Notes: generated by a model from the letters alone, not told the origin. 30,306 nucleotides of DNA from Rhodoblastus sp052145335 (GCF_052145335.1 NZ_JBKQOU010000106.1:1-30306); one strand, 5' to 3'. Counted from the first letter of the stretch, positions 8,535 through 18,118 are shown. Made by a program: numbers and translations.

Positions 8535-9154
8535 GCGGGAGTCCTCGTTATGGCGCGCAGCAGCAGATCGAAATGCGCCTCGAGCATGGCGCGCGCGTCG
8601 AGCGTTTCGATGCGGCTGAAAACGACCGCCCAGATCACTGCGACCAGGGCCGGGGCCATGGCGAGTTGCGGAAAGCGCGCCAGTTCGTCGGATTTGAATT
8701 CGCCGCTGTCGATTCCCTTGGCGACGATCGCGCGCATCAGCCTCATGCCGCGCGAAATGATCTCGCTGTGGTAGAAATCGGCGATGGCCGGAAAGCGCGC
8801 GCCTTCCGAGAGCACCAGATGCAGCACGCGACGACGGTCGCCATCCTCGATCGCATTGGCGATGACCCGGCCCATCATGCGCAGCATTTCACTGGCGGAG
8901 GCGGGCGAGACCGCGACGGCCTGTTCGAAATTCGCCAGCACCACGCCGATGGTCGATTTGACGATGGCTTCGAACAGATCTTCCTTGGATTTGAAATAGA
9001 GATAGATCGTGCCCTTGGCGACGCCCGCCGCCTGGGCGACATCGTCGAGCCGCGCCGCGGCAAATCCTTTGGCGGCGAAAACATCCAGCGCCGCGGCGCG
9101 GATGGTTCGCATCCGCTCCTCGCGCTCGGCCTCGGTGCGCGCCTGCTTGCGCAT
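8531..9154 (-). CDS. TetR/AcrR-family repressor of the exporter operon
   Basis: A 207-residue regulator. The N-terminal helix-turn-helix (about 15-62) shows the family pattern ALDVFAAKGFAAARLDDVAQAAGVAKGTIYLYFKSKEDLF in two consecutive stretches, with the recognition helix at AGVAKGTIYLYF. The C-terminal half is an all-helical ligand-binding and dimerisation domain. The ATG has GAAGGA about eight bases upstream. It is the first gene of the operon and overlaps the adaptor gene by ATGA. The 24-bp palindrome at 9186-9209, sitting in its own promoter, is the obvious operator, so the operon is probably autorepressed and induced by an export substrate. Confidence 0.93.
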   Translation of the reverse strand: MRKQARTEAEREERMRTIRAAALDVFAAKGFAAARLDDVAQAAGVAKGTIYLYFKSKEDLFEAIVKSTIGVVLANFEQAVAVSPASASEMLRMMGRVIANAIEDGDRRRVLHLVLSEGARFPAIADFYHSEIISRGMRLMRAIVAKGIDSGEFKSDELARFPQLAMAPALVAVIWAVVFSRIETLDARAMLEAHFDLLLRAITRTPA

Positions 9155-9179
9155 GGATTGTCCTTCGATTTATCTCGCA

Positions 9180-9209
9180 ATCATAATATGACTGACTATA
9201 CAGTCATAT
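9180..9209 (-). promoter_or_regulatory. Promoter and TetR-type operator of the exporter operon
   Basis: A perfect inverted repeat, ATATGACTG-N6-CAGTCATAT, spans 9186-9209. On the minus strand a TATGAT -10 candidate lies at 9185-9180. The -35 candidate at 9208-9203 (TATGAC) is weak, with a 17-bp spacer, so the palindrome fills the spacer and the -35. This is the position expected for a repressor that blocks RNA polymerase. The first gene starts 26 bases beyond the -10. Arms and positions are read directly; binding by the adjacent TetR protein is inferred. Confidence 0.8.
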
Positions 9210-9235
9210 ATATCGCCGACAAGCGCAATGCGGCA

Positions 9236-9249
9236 TTGATCGGCGTCAA
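9236..9249 (+). promoter_or_regulatory. FixK/FNR-type box upstream of the CBS-BON gene
   Basis: TTGATCGGCGTCAA matches the TTGA-N6-TCAA half-site pattern of FNR, FixK and related regulators. A GATAAT -10 candidate lies at 9277-9282, placing a start near 9289 and the box centre near -46.5, a little further than the -41.5 ideal. The gene starts at 9321. The match is direct; regulation is inferred. Confidence 0.6.
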
Positions 9250-9320
9250 GGATTGGACGCGGGCCGGGATTAAGCTGATAATAGGCAGCGCGATAAAAGC
9301 GCAGAAACTTGGAGGCGACG

Positions 9321-10037
9321 ATGTTGGCATCCGAAATCATGACCAGGGAGGTCAAGACCATCGGCCCCGAGGCGACTATCGACGAAGCCATCGCGATGCT
9401 GTTATCGACGCGTGTTTCCGGCATGCCGGTGGTCGACGCCGGGGGCCGGTTGGTCGGCGTGGTCAGCGAAGGCGATTTTCTCCATCGCGCCGAGATCGGC
9501 GCCGCCAGGCGCAAGCCGCGCTGGATCGAATTTCTGCTCGGTCCCGGCGATATCGCTGAATCCTACGTGCTCAGCCACGGCCGCAAAGTGTGTGAAGTGA
9601 TGACGCGCGATGTCGCGACGGTCGAGGAATCGGCGCCGCTGACCGAGATCGTCGAAATCATGGAGAAGCGCCGGGTCAAGCGCCTGCCGGTGGTCAGCGG
9701 CGAACATCTGGTCGGCATCATCACCCGCGCCGACCTGTTGCGCGCCTTGTCCGCGGCCTTCGCCGCCAAGCCGGCGCCGACCCCGGCCGAATGCACCGAC
9801 AAGGCGATCCTCGACAGGCTGATGGCGGAATTGAAGGCGCAGGGTTTTGCTTCGCCGCGCACGCTCGATGTCGCGGTGGATCATGGCGTGGTGACCCTGA
9901 AGGGCGAGATTTTCGACGAGAGGCAGCGTCAGGCTTTGGTCGTCGCCGCCGAAAATATCGGCGGCGTCACCAAGGTCGTCGACCAACTGGTGTGGATCGA
10001 GCCTTTCTCCGGCATGACCATCGGCAAGATCGAATAG
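9321..10037 (+). CDS. CBS-pair and BON domain protein
   Basis: A 238-residue cytosolic protein. The ATG at 9321 is preceded by GGAGG at 9311-9315; a TTG four codons upstream overlaps that site and is unlikely. Two CBS motifs form a Bateman module: residues about 5-60 (IMTREVKTIGPEATIDEAI, VSGMPVVD, LVGVVSEGDFL) and about 90-148 (VMTRDVATVEE, VKRLPVV, LVGIITRADLL). A C-terminal BON domain (about 162-228) contains VDHGVVTLKGEIFDERQ. Bateman modules bind adenosine nucleotides and act as energy sensors; BON domains often contact membranes or phospholipids. The fusion is common in Rhizobiales, where the role is poorly defined. It is divergent from the TetR operon and preceded by a FixK-type box, suggesting low-oxygen induction. 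Confidence 0.92.
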   Translation: MLASEIMTREVKTIGPEATIDEAIAMLLSTRVSGMPVVDAGGRLVGVVSEGDFLHRAEIGAARRKPRWIEFLLGPGDIAESYVLSHGRKVCEVMTRDVATVEESAPLTEIVEIMEKRRVKRLPVVSGEHLVGIITRADLLRALSAAFAAKPAPTPAECTDKAILDRLMAELKAQGFASPRTLDVAVDHGVVTLKGEIFDERQRQALVVAAENIGGVTKVVDQLVWIEPFSGMTIGKIE

Positions 10038-10050
10038 AGGCGCCTACAGC

Positions 10051-12027
10051 CTACAGTCGAACATGGCGGGCGAGGCTTGCCGCCCGCCGCGCCGTGTCGC
10101 GGTCGATCGGCCCTTCGATTGATTTGAGATAGGCCAATGTTTCCTGCAGCAGCGGCGAGTTTTTCGGCGCGAAATCGGCATCCGCGGCGGCCAGCGCGCC
10201 GTCCAGGCTACGGCGATCTTCGGGCGACGCGCCGAGGTCCGCGGCGAGGAACAGAGCGAGCGCCGCCTTGAGGCCCACCGGGGCGCCCGCCGCCGGCCGC
10301 AGGAAGCGGAAAAGGTTGCGCAGCCGCTTTTGCAGGCGCGGCGACCCGCCGGCCAAAGGCGCCAGAGCGTCGACGATCCGCGTTTCCGACGACGACAACG
10401 GCGTATCGAGCGGCGTCAGGGCGAGCGGCCTTTCGCCGCTTTTTCCGGCGTCGAGCCGCAAGGGCAATTGGATGCGCCGGACGAGGCTGGCCCCCCGCGA
10501 CGGGCCGAAGGTCTCCGGGTCCAGCGCGTAAACCGTGACAAAACCCGGCCGCGCCAGCAGATCGTGCAGACGGTCGAACAAGGAGGCGGGCTCATTGGCC
10601 GCCTCGAAACCGTCGACCGTGACGATCAAGCGGTCGGGCGCCTCGATGGACTTGGGCGCGTCGGGATTGGTTCTGGCGATCAGGCCGGACAGGCACTCGA
10701 CGAAGCCGCGGGAAAATTCGCGCTTTTGCGTGGCGGCGTCGGTTTCGAGAAACAACGGGGGATGTCGCGAGGCGCCGGCGGCGGCGGCGCGCCGTTCGGC
10801 CTCGGCCGCCTGTTTGGCGAAGGCCGCGGTCTCGGCTCCGATCAGGTCGACGCTGCGCGCCTGATGCGCCAGCATATGGTCGAGTTCGTGGCGTTTAGAC
10901 GCCACATCCTCGTCGAGCAGGCCGGCGCCGTGGAACAAGGGCTGCATGAAACTGAAGGCCCGCCACAGGTTCAGGCCGAGCAGCGCCAGACCGAGCAGGG
11001 CGAAAAGCTGGCCCGCCGTCGGCAGCCAGTCGAGATGGCCGCCGACGTATTCGCCCGCCTGCGCGCCTGGCGAACCGGCATAGGAAAAAGCGCCGAGCCA
11101 GAGTTTTTTATTGGCCGTGAGCCAGCCGGCGCCCCAGTTCAGGGCGAAACAGAGGGCGGCGTAAACCAGCAGCGAGACCTGGCCGCGAAAAGCGTAAACG
11201 GCGCGCGAGCAGGCGATCAATCGCGCGGAAAGGCCGCCGGTCTCGGCGAGGTCGCGGACGAGATCCTTGAAATTGGCGAGAGAATCGCCCGAAAAGCCGA
11301 AACGTCGCAGGCGCGGCTCGAAGGCGCCGCGCAGCCGCCGGACGTAGGAATCGACGCGCGAACCGGGCGTGTCGTAGAGCAGGGTTTCGGTCAAGGCGGC
11401 GCGGCGCGCTTCGGTCTGCGCCAGATTCTGCCGCTCCTGCATCAGCTTGCGGCGCAAGGCGTCGAGTTTTTCGTGCGCGGCGCGCGCATAGGCGCCCGCG
11501 TCGGCGCCCATATGAGCGCCTTCCTGCGCCGCCTCATTGGCGAGAGCCGGATAGCGCGTCGACAAAGCGCGATAGAGCGCCGCGGCGAGGGCGCGTTCGG
11601 GCTCAGCGGCCAGATCGCCGGCCCGCAGCGCCACGACCGGCGCGCCGGACGAGCCGAGATTTTCAGTCAGCCAGCGCAAGGCGCTGGTCTTGCCGCCGCC
11701 CGCCGGGGCGATCAGGCCTGCGGCGAAAGGCGTCGGCGTATCGCGGCGGCGCAGCAGATCGGCGAGCCGGCCCAGCAGCGCCTGGGTTTGCGCGGGCAAA
11801 GAGAAACGCGCCGGCGCCATCGGGGCGTCGTCCTCGAAGGGCGGCGGGGCCGCGGCGACGGGAGGCGCTGTGACGGTGACCGGAGGCGCCACAGCGGGGG
11901 CAAGACCGGCCGCGGGCGCTTGTTCGGGGGTGCGGAAAAAATTCGCCGGCAATTGCGGCTCCGCCCTTTGCGGCGCGGCGGCGGCAAAAAAATCGGGGTT
12001 GCGATTCTCGGGATCGACGTTGGACAA
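10051..12027 (-). CDS. KAP-like membrane P-loop NTPase
   Basis: About 658 residues. An N-terminal Pro/Ala-rich disordered stretch (about 15-75) leads into a P-loop, APAGGGKTS, near residues 107-115. A long charged helical insert (about 180-235) and two hydrophobic helices (about 284-304 and 336-356) follow. Walker B is LIVTVDGFE near 467-475, and a late GGSPRLQKRLRN resembles the KAP motif G-N-P-R-x-x-K-R. KAP NTPases have membrane helices inserted between Walker A and Walker B, as here. Known members (PifA, Kidins220) act at membranes, some in phage exclusion. The start is uncertain: no good ATG exists; TTG at 12027 has GGGAG suitably spaced, TTG at 12042 is longer. It converges on the CBS-BON gene (13-base gap). 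Function unknown. Confidence 0.75.
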   Translation of the reverse strand: MSNVDPENRNPDFFAAAAPQRAEPQLPANFFRTPEQAPAAGLAPAVAPPVTVTAPPVAAAPPPFEDDAPMAPARFSLPAQTQALLGRLADLLRRRDTPTPFAAGLIAPAGGGKTSALRWLTENLGSSGAPVVALRAGDLAAEPERALAAALYRALSTRYPALANEAAQEGAHMGADAGAYARAAHEKLDALRRKLMQERQNLAQTEARRAALTETLLYDTPGSRVDSYVRRLRGAFEPRLRRFGFSGDSLANFKDLVRDLAETGGLSARLIACSRAVYAFRGQVSLLVYAALCFALNWGAGWLTANKKLWLGAFSYAGSPGAQAGEYVGGHLDWLPTAGQLFALLGLALLGLNLWRAFSFMQPLFHGAGLLDEDVASKRHELDHMLAHQARSVDLIGAETAAFAKQAAEAERRAAAAGASRHPPLFLETDAATQKREFSRGFVECLSGLIARTNPDAPKSIEAPDRLIVTVDGFEAANEPASLFDRLHDLLARPGFVTVYALDPETFGPSRGASLVRRIQLPLRLDAGKSGERPLALTPLDTPLSSSETRIVDALAPLAGGSPRLQKRLRNLFRFLRPAAGAPVGLKAALALFLAADLGASPEDRRSLDGALAAADADFAPKNSPLLQETLAYLKSIEGPIDRDTARRAASLARHVRL

Positions 12028-12135
12028 ATCATGCACTCCCAATAGTTGCGCGCGGCTTCATTTTAGCTTCAATAGCGCAATGGCGGATCAGGAATAGGGC
12101 TAAAAGCGGTTTTTTTGAGTGGCCGAACTATCTTC

Positions 12136-12212
12136 GCGCCGCTGGACCGGCGCAAGTCCTCCCGCTAAAACCATGCCCGACCCAATTGGCGGCTTGCCGG
12201 ACGGCAAGCGCC
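12136..12212 (+). other. Structured 5' leader of ettA: two hairpins
   Basis: The 258-base divergent gap between the KAP-like gene and ettA holds two hairpins on the ettA side. The first is GCGCCG-CTGGAC-CGGCGC at 12136-12153. The second has arms GCTTGCC (12192-12198) and GGCAAGC (12203-12209), extendable outward by a GGC/GCC clamp to 12188-12212, followed by CAAGTTTTC. The second resembles a weak intrinsic terminator or a translational control element about 75 bases before the start codon. Structures are read by eye; no known riboswitch class is recognised. Confidence 0.4.
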
Positions 12213-12285
12213 CAAGTTTTCATCGCCTTTCGCCCAAGGTCTCCCGCCTTCGGCGAAAAGCCCCAATCGGAAAGCAATCACGCCC

Positions 12286-13938
<1,653 letters not shown>

Positions 13939-13971
13939 GTTTTCCGTGAGATTGGTAATGTCGGGAGCCTG

Positions 13972-13990
13972 GCCGGGAGGCCCGGCTTTT
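13972..13990 (+). terminator. Intrinsic terminator of ettA
   Basis: GCCGGG (13972-13977), loop AGG, CCCGGC (13981-13986), then TTTT. The short perfect GC stem with a T run sits 34 bases after the ettA stop. Confidence 0.85.
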
Positions 13991-14030
13991 ATGCATATTG
14001 ATCCGACGCAAACGTCATTGCGAGCCATAT

Positions 14031-14047
14031 GGCGCGCTTCGCGCGCC
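14031..14047. repeat. GC hairpin in the ettA - PLP-enzyme gap
   Basis: Arms GGCGCGC and GCGCGCC flank TTC, with no T run. Just before it lies CGTCATTGCGAG (14013-14024), the opening of a dispersed intergenic repeat that I know from many alphaproteobacterial genomes. This may be a degenerate copy. The rest of the 276-base gap (13939-14214) shows no gene. Confidence 0.35.
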
Positions 14048-14214
14048 CGCTAAATCCGAAGCTCGGCGTTTCGCGCCAAGCTATGGCGAAGAGACGCGAC
14101 GGCAGAACTGATTGTCAAAGGTTGATCGATAAGCGGAAGATCATACCAGGATACGCGAGGTCCGGTCTCTCCATTCGTTGGCGAAGCGCCGCAATTCGAC
14201 AGCGGGCGACCGGG

Positions 14215-15498
14215 TCAGTTGAGAATTGACAGCGCCTGGTCGAGATCGGCGACAAGGTCTTCGGCGTTCTCGATCCCCACCGACAAGCGAATGAGGGCGG
14301 GAGTAATGCCTAGCCTCAACTTTTCTTCTGCCGCCAGGTCGGAATGGGTCATTGTCGCCGGGTGGCTGGCCAAGGACTCCGTGCCGCCCAGCGAAACAGC
14401 AAGCTTGATGATCTTGAGGCGATCGAGCACGGCGAAGGCTTCGGTTTCACCGCCTGTGACCTCGAAGCCGAAAGTCGATCCGGCGCCTTTGCACTGGCGC
14501 TCAAACACCTCACGGTCCGGGTGATCCGCCGGCAGCAGGCCCAGGTACCAGACCGATTTGACCTGCTGGCGCCGGCTGAGAAACGCGGCGACCTGCCGGG
14601 CGTTGTCGGCTGCCGCGCTCATGCGCAGCTTCAGCGTCTCTAGCGAACGCATCAGCAGCCAGCCGGTTTCCGGGTCGCACATCGTTCCCAGGATGGTGCG
14701 CATGCCGCGGACGGGATCGAGTTTTTTCCGTGATCCCGAGCAGCACCCGGCGATCAGATCCGAATGGCCGCCGACATATTTGGTCAAAGAGGTGACGACC
14801 AGATCGGCGCCAAGATCGAGGGGCGTTTGAAACAGGGGGCCCAGCATCGTATTGTCGACGATGACGATGGGCTGGCGCGCGGTCTCGCCGATGGCGTCGG
14901 CAATGCGGCGAGCCGCCGCCACGTCGACCAGGCCATTGGTCGGATTGGCCGGGGTCTCGACATAAATGGCGCTGACGGCGCCGCGAGCCCGCGCGCTTTC
15001 CGCCGCCGCGGCCAGCGCCGCGGCGCCGCCTTCCGCAGGAAAGCCCACGGGCGTGACGCCGAATTGCGGCAGGATCTTGTTGAGCAGGAAATCTGCGCCG
15101 CCATAGACCGGATCCGAATGCAGGAGCACATCGCCCGGCCTGACATAGGCCCACAAGGTTGTGGAAATGGCCGCCATCCCCGAGGCGAAGGCCAGGCTCC
15201 CTTCCGCCGCGTCCCAGATGGCGAGGCGGTCTTCCAGCATTTCGAGATCAGGATTGTTGATGCGACTGTAGATCAGGCCCGGCTCCTCATAGGGCCGCTG
15301 CTGCCGCAGGCCGTAGGCCAACTCGAAGAATTCCTTGCCGTCCTGCGCCGAACGAAAGACGAAGGTCGAGGTGCGGAAAACCGGCGGCTTCAGCGATTGC
15401 TCGGACATGCTCGGGTCGTAGCCATACCCCATCATCAATGTCTCGGGGCTCAAGGGCCGGTCACCTAGCATGCGGCTCCGCCACTTCTTGTCCGTCAT
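14215..15498 (-). CDS. Cys/Met metabolism PLP-dependent enzyme (cystathionine gamma-synthase / methionine gamma-lyase family)
   Basis: A 427-residue fold-type I PLP enzyme. The ATG at 15498 is chosen because AGGAGA lies seven bases upstream; an earlier in-frame ATG at 15531 lacks a site. Family marks: YSRINNPD (77-84), the helix-capping SGMAA (106-110), ETPANPTNG (181-189), cofactor-binding D215 in VDNTM, and Schiff-base lysine K240 in SLTKYVGGHSD. The C-terminal SLGGTESLASHPATMTHSDL and RLSVGIEN segments are also typical. Such enzymes perform gamma-replacement or gamma-elimination in methionine, homocysteine and cysteine metabolism. The length (427, against about 385-400) and the N-terminal extension match an alphaproteobacterial subgroup annotated only as cystathionine gamma-synthase family. 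Exact reaction not assignable. No neighbouring sulfur genes. Confidence 0.9.
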   Translation of the reverse strand: MTDKKWRSRMLGDRPLSPETLMMGYGYDPSMSEQSLKPPVFRTSTFVFRSAQDGKEFFELAYGLRQQRPYEEPGLIYSRINNPDLEMLEDRLAIWDAAEGSLAFASGMAAISTTLWAYVRPGDVLLHSDPVYGGADFLLNKILPQFGVTPVGFPAEGGAAALAAAAESARARGAVSAIYVETPANPTNGLVDVAAARRIADAIGETARQPIVIVDNTMLGPLFQTPLDLGADLVVTSLTKYVGGHSDLIAGCCSGSRKKLDPVRGMRTILGTMCDPETGWLLMRSLETLKLRMSAAADNARQVAAFLSRRQQVKSVWYLGLLPADHPDREVFERQCKGAGSTFGFEVTGGETEAFAVLDRLKIIKLAVSLGGTESLASHPATMTHSDLAAEEKLRLGITPALIRLSVGIENAEDLVADLDQALSILN

Positions 15499-15888
15499 AG
15501 ACAATTCTCCTGCTTTGCAAATGAAGGCCACAATTAAATCATCGCGGATTCACAACGAGATTAGGAGTCGATGTTCGCAACCTGACTCTGACCCGAGAAA
15601 TCGTCGGTGACCACCACAGGCCGTCCGCTCCCGATTAGGAGCCTGACGCCTGCGGGGAATAGCTTCGTAAATTTTGCGCGTAACACGAGACATTTTTCTG
15701 CAGCTGGTTTTTTTGTCGGGTTGCAGATTCTAAGTTTGAGCGCCGCTTCTCCAGGCGATCCGCCTCCGATAACTGCCGTTCGCTCTACAGTCGCCTCGGA
15801 CAGCCTCCAGCGAGATCTACATGTCCCATGACCCCAACGAGCCGAATCCCGTCACCGCAATAAGGCGTCAGGCGTGTGATTATGACCG
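15499..15888. other. Gene-poor spacer between the PLP enzyme and DUF938 genes
   Basis: This 390-base stretch is visibly less GC-rich than its surroundings, with T runs near 15691-15716. A 74-codon frame at 15607-15831 has no recognisable domain and poor codon character, so I do not call it. The part next to 15498 must carry the PLP enzyme promoter, but I saw no convincing -35/-10 pair and no SAM-II-type riboswitch core. Confidence 0.5.
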
Positions 15889-16497
15889 CTAGCTTGGCAT
15901 CCGCCGAAAAATCACGCTCAGATTATTCGCCGGCATTTCGACCACTTGCGGCTCGCCAAATCCCGCCCTCGCGGCGCAGGCGGCGACGGTTTCGAGGTCG
16001 CGCACGCCCCAGCCTGGGTTCTGCGCGCGCAGGCTTTCGTCGAAGGCGGAATTGCTCGGAGCGGTGTGGGCGCCGTTGCGCCGGTAAGGTCCATAAAGAT
16101 AGAGCGGGGCGCCTTCCGGCAAGAGGGTGCGAGCGCCGGCGAACAGGCCTTCGGTCGCGGCCCAGGGCGAAATATGGATCATGTTGATGCAGATGATGGC
16201 GTCGGCCTTGGCAACGGGCCAGGGCGCCGTTGCGGCGTCGAGCGCCAGCGGCGCCAGGATGTTTCTCGCGCCGGGAGCGGCGATCCAGGCGGCGATGCTG
16301 GCGCGGGCCTCGGCGCCGGGGTCGGAAGGCTGGAATGTCAGTTTCGGCAAATGCGTCGCAAAATGCACGACATGCTCGCCCGACCCGCTGGCGATCTCCA
16401 GAACCAGTCCCTCCCTTGGCAGAACCTGGCGCAAGACGTCGAGGATCGGACCGCGATTGCGGGCGGCGGCGGGGGCGAAGAGGCGTGGGTCGATCAT
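15889..16497 (-). CDS. DUF938 family putative SAM-dependent methyltransferase
   Basis: A 202-residue soluble protein of the DUF938 family. The N-terminal F-A-P-A-A-A-R-N-R-G-P-I motif and LEIASGSGEHVVHFA (about 33-47) form a class I methyltransferase SAM-binding loop (motif I). The middle ICINMIHISPWAATEGLF (about 104-121) and LYLYGPYRRNG (about 131-141) are the family's most conserved blocks. No substrate is known. ATG start. It lies 59 bases downstream of the PNPOx-like gene on the same strand, and probably ends the GST-PNPOx-DUF938 transcript. Family call is firm; activity is inferred from the Rossmann motif only. Confidence 0.9.
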   Translation of the reverse strand: MIDPRLFAPAAARNRGPILDVLRQVLPREGLVLEIASGSGEHVVHFATHLPKLTFQPSDPGAEARASIAAWIAAPGARNILAPLALDAATAPWPVAKADAIICINMIHISPWAATEGLFAGARTLLPEGAPLYLYGPYRRNGAHTAPSNSAFDESLRAQNPGWGVRDLETVAACAARAGFGEPQVVEMPANNLSVIFRRMPS

Positions 16498-16556
16498 CGG
16501 CCTGGATTATGGCCGAAACCCCGCCGGAACAGAACCGGTTTCCGCGCGCGTCGGCG

Positions 16557-17384
16557 CTATTTTGCGCGGAGCAATCGGGCCGTTTGGGGCGTAAAAGTCC
16601 AGAACCTTTGTTCGCCGGCAAAAGTCACGCGCGCCTGGCCGGAAAGATGCAGCGCCGTCGCATGGGCGAAATCAGGGAACAGCAGCGCCGCCGCGGGATC
16701 GTGCAGCAGATTGCCAAATGTGTTGAAATAATTATTGCCGGGATAATCGGGAACGATCAGAGCCCTGTCAGGGGTCATGGTCACAAAACCGGGCGGACCG
16801 CCGCGATGCGAGATATCGACGCCGTCCGGTCCGCGCGTGGCGATGAAAAACACATTGGCTCGGGAGATCATAGCCTTGGCGTCATCGTCGATTTCGCGCA
16901 GGGGGGTCCAGCTTCCGGGGCCAGCCGACGGAAAATTCTCCTGGGGAGAAATATATTTGGGGCAATTGCCGAAAGCCTCCGCGACGACAAGCGAAATTTT
17001 TCCCGGTTCGGCGCGCAGGATGCGGCCATTGGCGCGGTTGCGGCGTCTCGCGGCAAAGTCGATTCCGATCAGGCCGAAAGGTGCGCCCTCGCGAAAATTT
17101 TCGCGCAAAGGGTCGCCAGCTGGAAAATCCGCCGCCATCTCCAGCAGGTCTGGCGCCGGGCAGGCGATAAAACCGGGGGCGCCGTGGAGGATCGATGCGG
17201 CGGGCGCGCACTGCGCATCGACTCCGGCGACGAAAACCAGCGGCAAGGCGGCAAAGAACTCCCGCAATCGCGCGCTCATGGCCGTCCGGATCACAGCCGG
17301 AATTTCCGGCTTGTCGGCCAGACGCCGAGCCAGGATCTCCCCTTGGCGCCAGCTGCGGCGCGGATCAGGAAGGGTTTCGGACAT
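16557..17384 (-). CDS. Pyridoxamine 5'-phosphate oxidase-family flavin-binding protein
   Basis: About 275 residues from the ATG at 17384. A GTG at 17396 would overlap the GST stop as GTGA and add four residues; both starts lack a strong ribosome-binding site. The second half is a split-barrel FMN-binding domain, with the FGNCPKYISPQ block (about 138-148), FFIATRGPDGVDISHRGG (about 178-195), and a late PDYPGNNYFNTFGNLL segment (about 211-226). The first half resembles the extra domain seen in flavin-nucleotide-binding PNPOx relatives. It is not the vitamin B6 enzyme PdxH; members are thought to be flavin or redox proteins. Located between GST and DUF938 genes in one apparent operon. Confidence 0.85.
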   Translation of the reverse strand: MSETLPDPRRSWRQGEILARRLADKPEIPAVIRTAMSARLREFFAALPLVFVAGVDAQCAPAASILHGAPGFIACPAPDLLEMAADFPAGDPLRENFREGAPFGLIGIDFAARRRNRANGRILRAEPGKISLVVAEAFGNCPKYISPQENFPSAGPGSWTPLREIDDDAKAMISRANVFFIATRGPDGVDISHRGGPPGFVTMTPDRALIVPDYPGNNYFNTFGNLLHDPAAALLFPDFAHATALHLSGQARVTFAGEQRFWTFTPQTARLLRAK

Positions 17385-17392
17385 GACGGCGC

Positions 17393-18028
17393 TCACGCTG
17401 CGAGGAGGCCGGCCCGGGTCGCCGGCATGGGGGAGAAATGGCGCAAAGCTTCGACGCGTTGCAGCCAGGCGCGGATATGGGCGTGGGGCGCCAGCGACAC
17501 GCCGCCTTCCGGCGCATGGGCGGTATAGGAGTAGAGCGCGACATCGGCGACGGTCGGCTTTGCTCCGAGCAGGAAGGTTTTGCCCGCCAATTGCGCGTCG
17601 AGGACGTCGAAAAGTTTTTTCGCAATGCTTTTGGCGCGCTCATGATCGAGCGCGGCGCCGAAAACCGTGACCAGACGCGCGGAGCAGGGGCCGTTGAATA
17701 GGGGGCCCTGCGCAACCGACAGCCAGCGCTGCGCCTGCGCGGCGCCGATGGGGTCCTGCGGCAGCCAGGCGCCGGACGGATCGTATTTCTTCGCGAGATA
17801 GACCAGGATGGCGTTGGAATCGGCGATAACGACGCCGTCGTCGTCGATTACCGGAACGAGCCCGAAGGGGTTGAGTTTGAGAAAGGCCTCGCCCGCCTGC
17901 TCGCCGCCGGCCAGATCGACCTGCCGGAAGTCGAAGGGCAGCTGCAAAAGGCGCAGCATCAGTTCGGCGCGATGGGAATGGCCAGATTTGGGGAAGCCGT
18001 AAAGGGTGATCGGCTTTTGCGGGTTCAT
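17393..18028 (-). CDS. Glutathione S-transferase family protein
   Basis: A 211-residue GST. The frame is open further upstream, but the ATG at 18028 is set by GGAGGA eight bases ahead and by the protein pattern. The thioredoxin-like N-terminal domain (about 5-80) has ITLYGFPKSGHSHRAEL, LNPFGLVPVIDD with the cis-Pro, and the glutathione-contacting ADSNAILVYLA. The helical C-terminal domain (about 90-205) has FLLGAKPTVADVALYSY with the N-capping TVAD. It should conjugate or reduce using glutathione in the cytosol. It is divergent from the LysR regulator, the classic arrangement for control of this operon, and its stop touches the next gene's alternative start. Confidence 0.93.
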   Translation of the reverse strand: MNPQKPITLYGFPKSGHSHRAELMLRLLQLPFDFRQVDLAGGEQAGEAFLKLNPFGLVPVIDDDGVVIADSNAILVYLAKKYDPSGAWLPQDPIGAAQAQRWLSVAQGPLFNGPCSARLVTVFGAALDHERAKSIAKKLFDVLDAQLAGKTFLLGAKPTVADVALYSYTAHAPEGGVSLAPHAHIRAWLQRVEALRHFSPMPATRAGLLAA

Positions 18029-18118
18029 GATTTTCCTCCATGCGCTATGGACGTTGTGGTCCGGCACGAAGAAATTAGCCCTTTTAAAAAATGATTTAAT
18101 AGGCAAAAATCTCAACGT

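Noticed and set aside
10330..12045. A 571-codon open frame on the + strand
   Set aside because: Antisense shadow of the KAP-like gene, whose P-loop and membrane helices are in the minus frame.
13997..14010. TTGATCCGACGCAA as a FixK/FNR box
   Set aside because: The right half-site reads GCAA, not TCAA, and no gene starts nearby.
15499..15640. SAM-type riboswitch before the PLP enzyme
   Set aside because: I looked for the SAM-II core (a GCTAAA-type element near the ribosome-binding site) and did not find it.
15607..15831. A 74-codon gene on the + strand
   Set aside because: No ribosome-binding site, no domain and unusual composition; more likely spacer.
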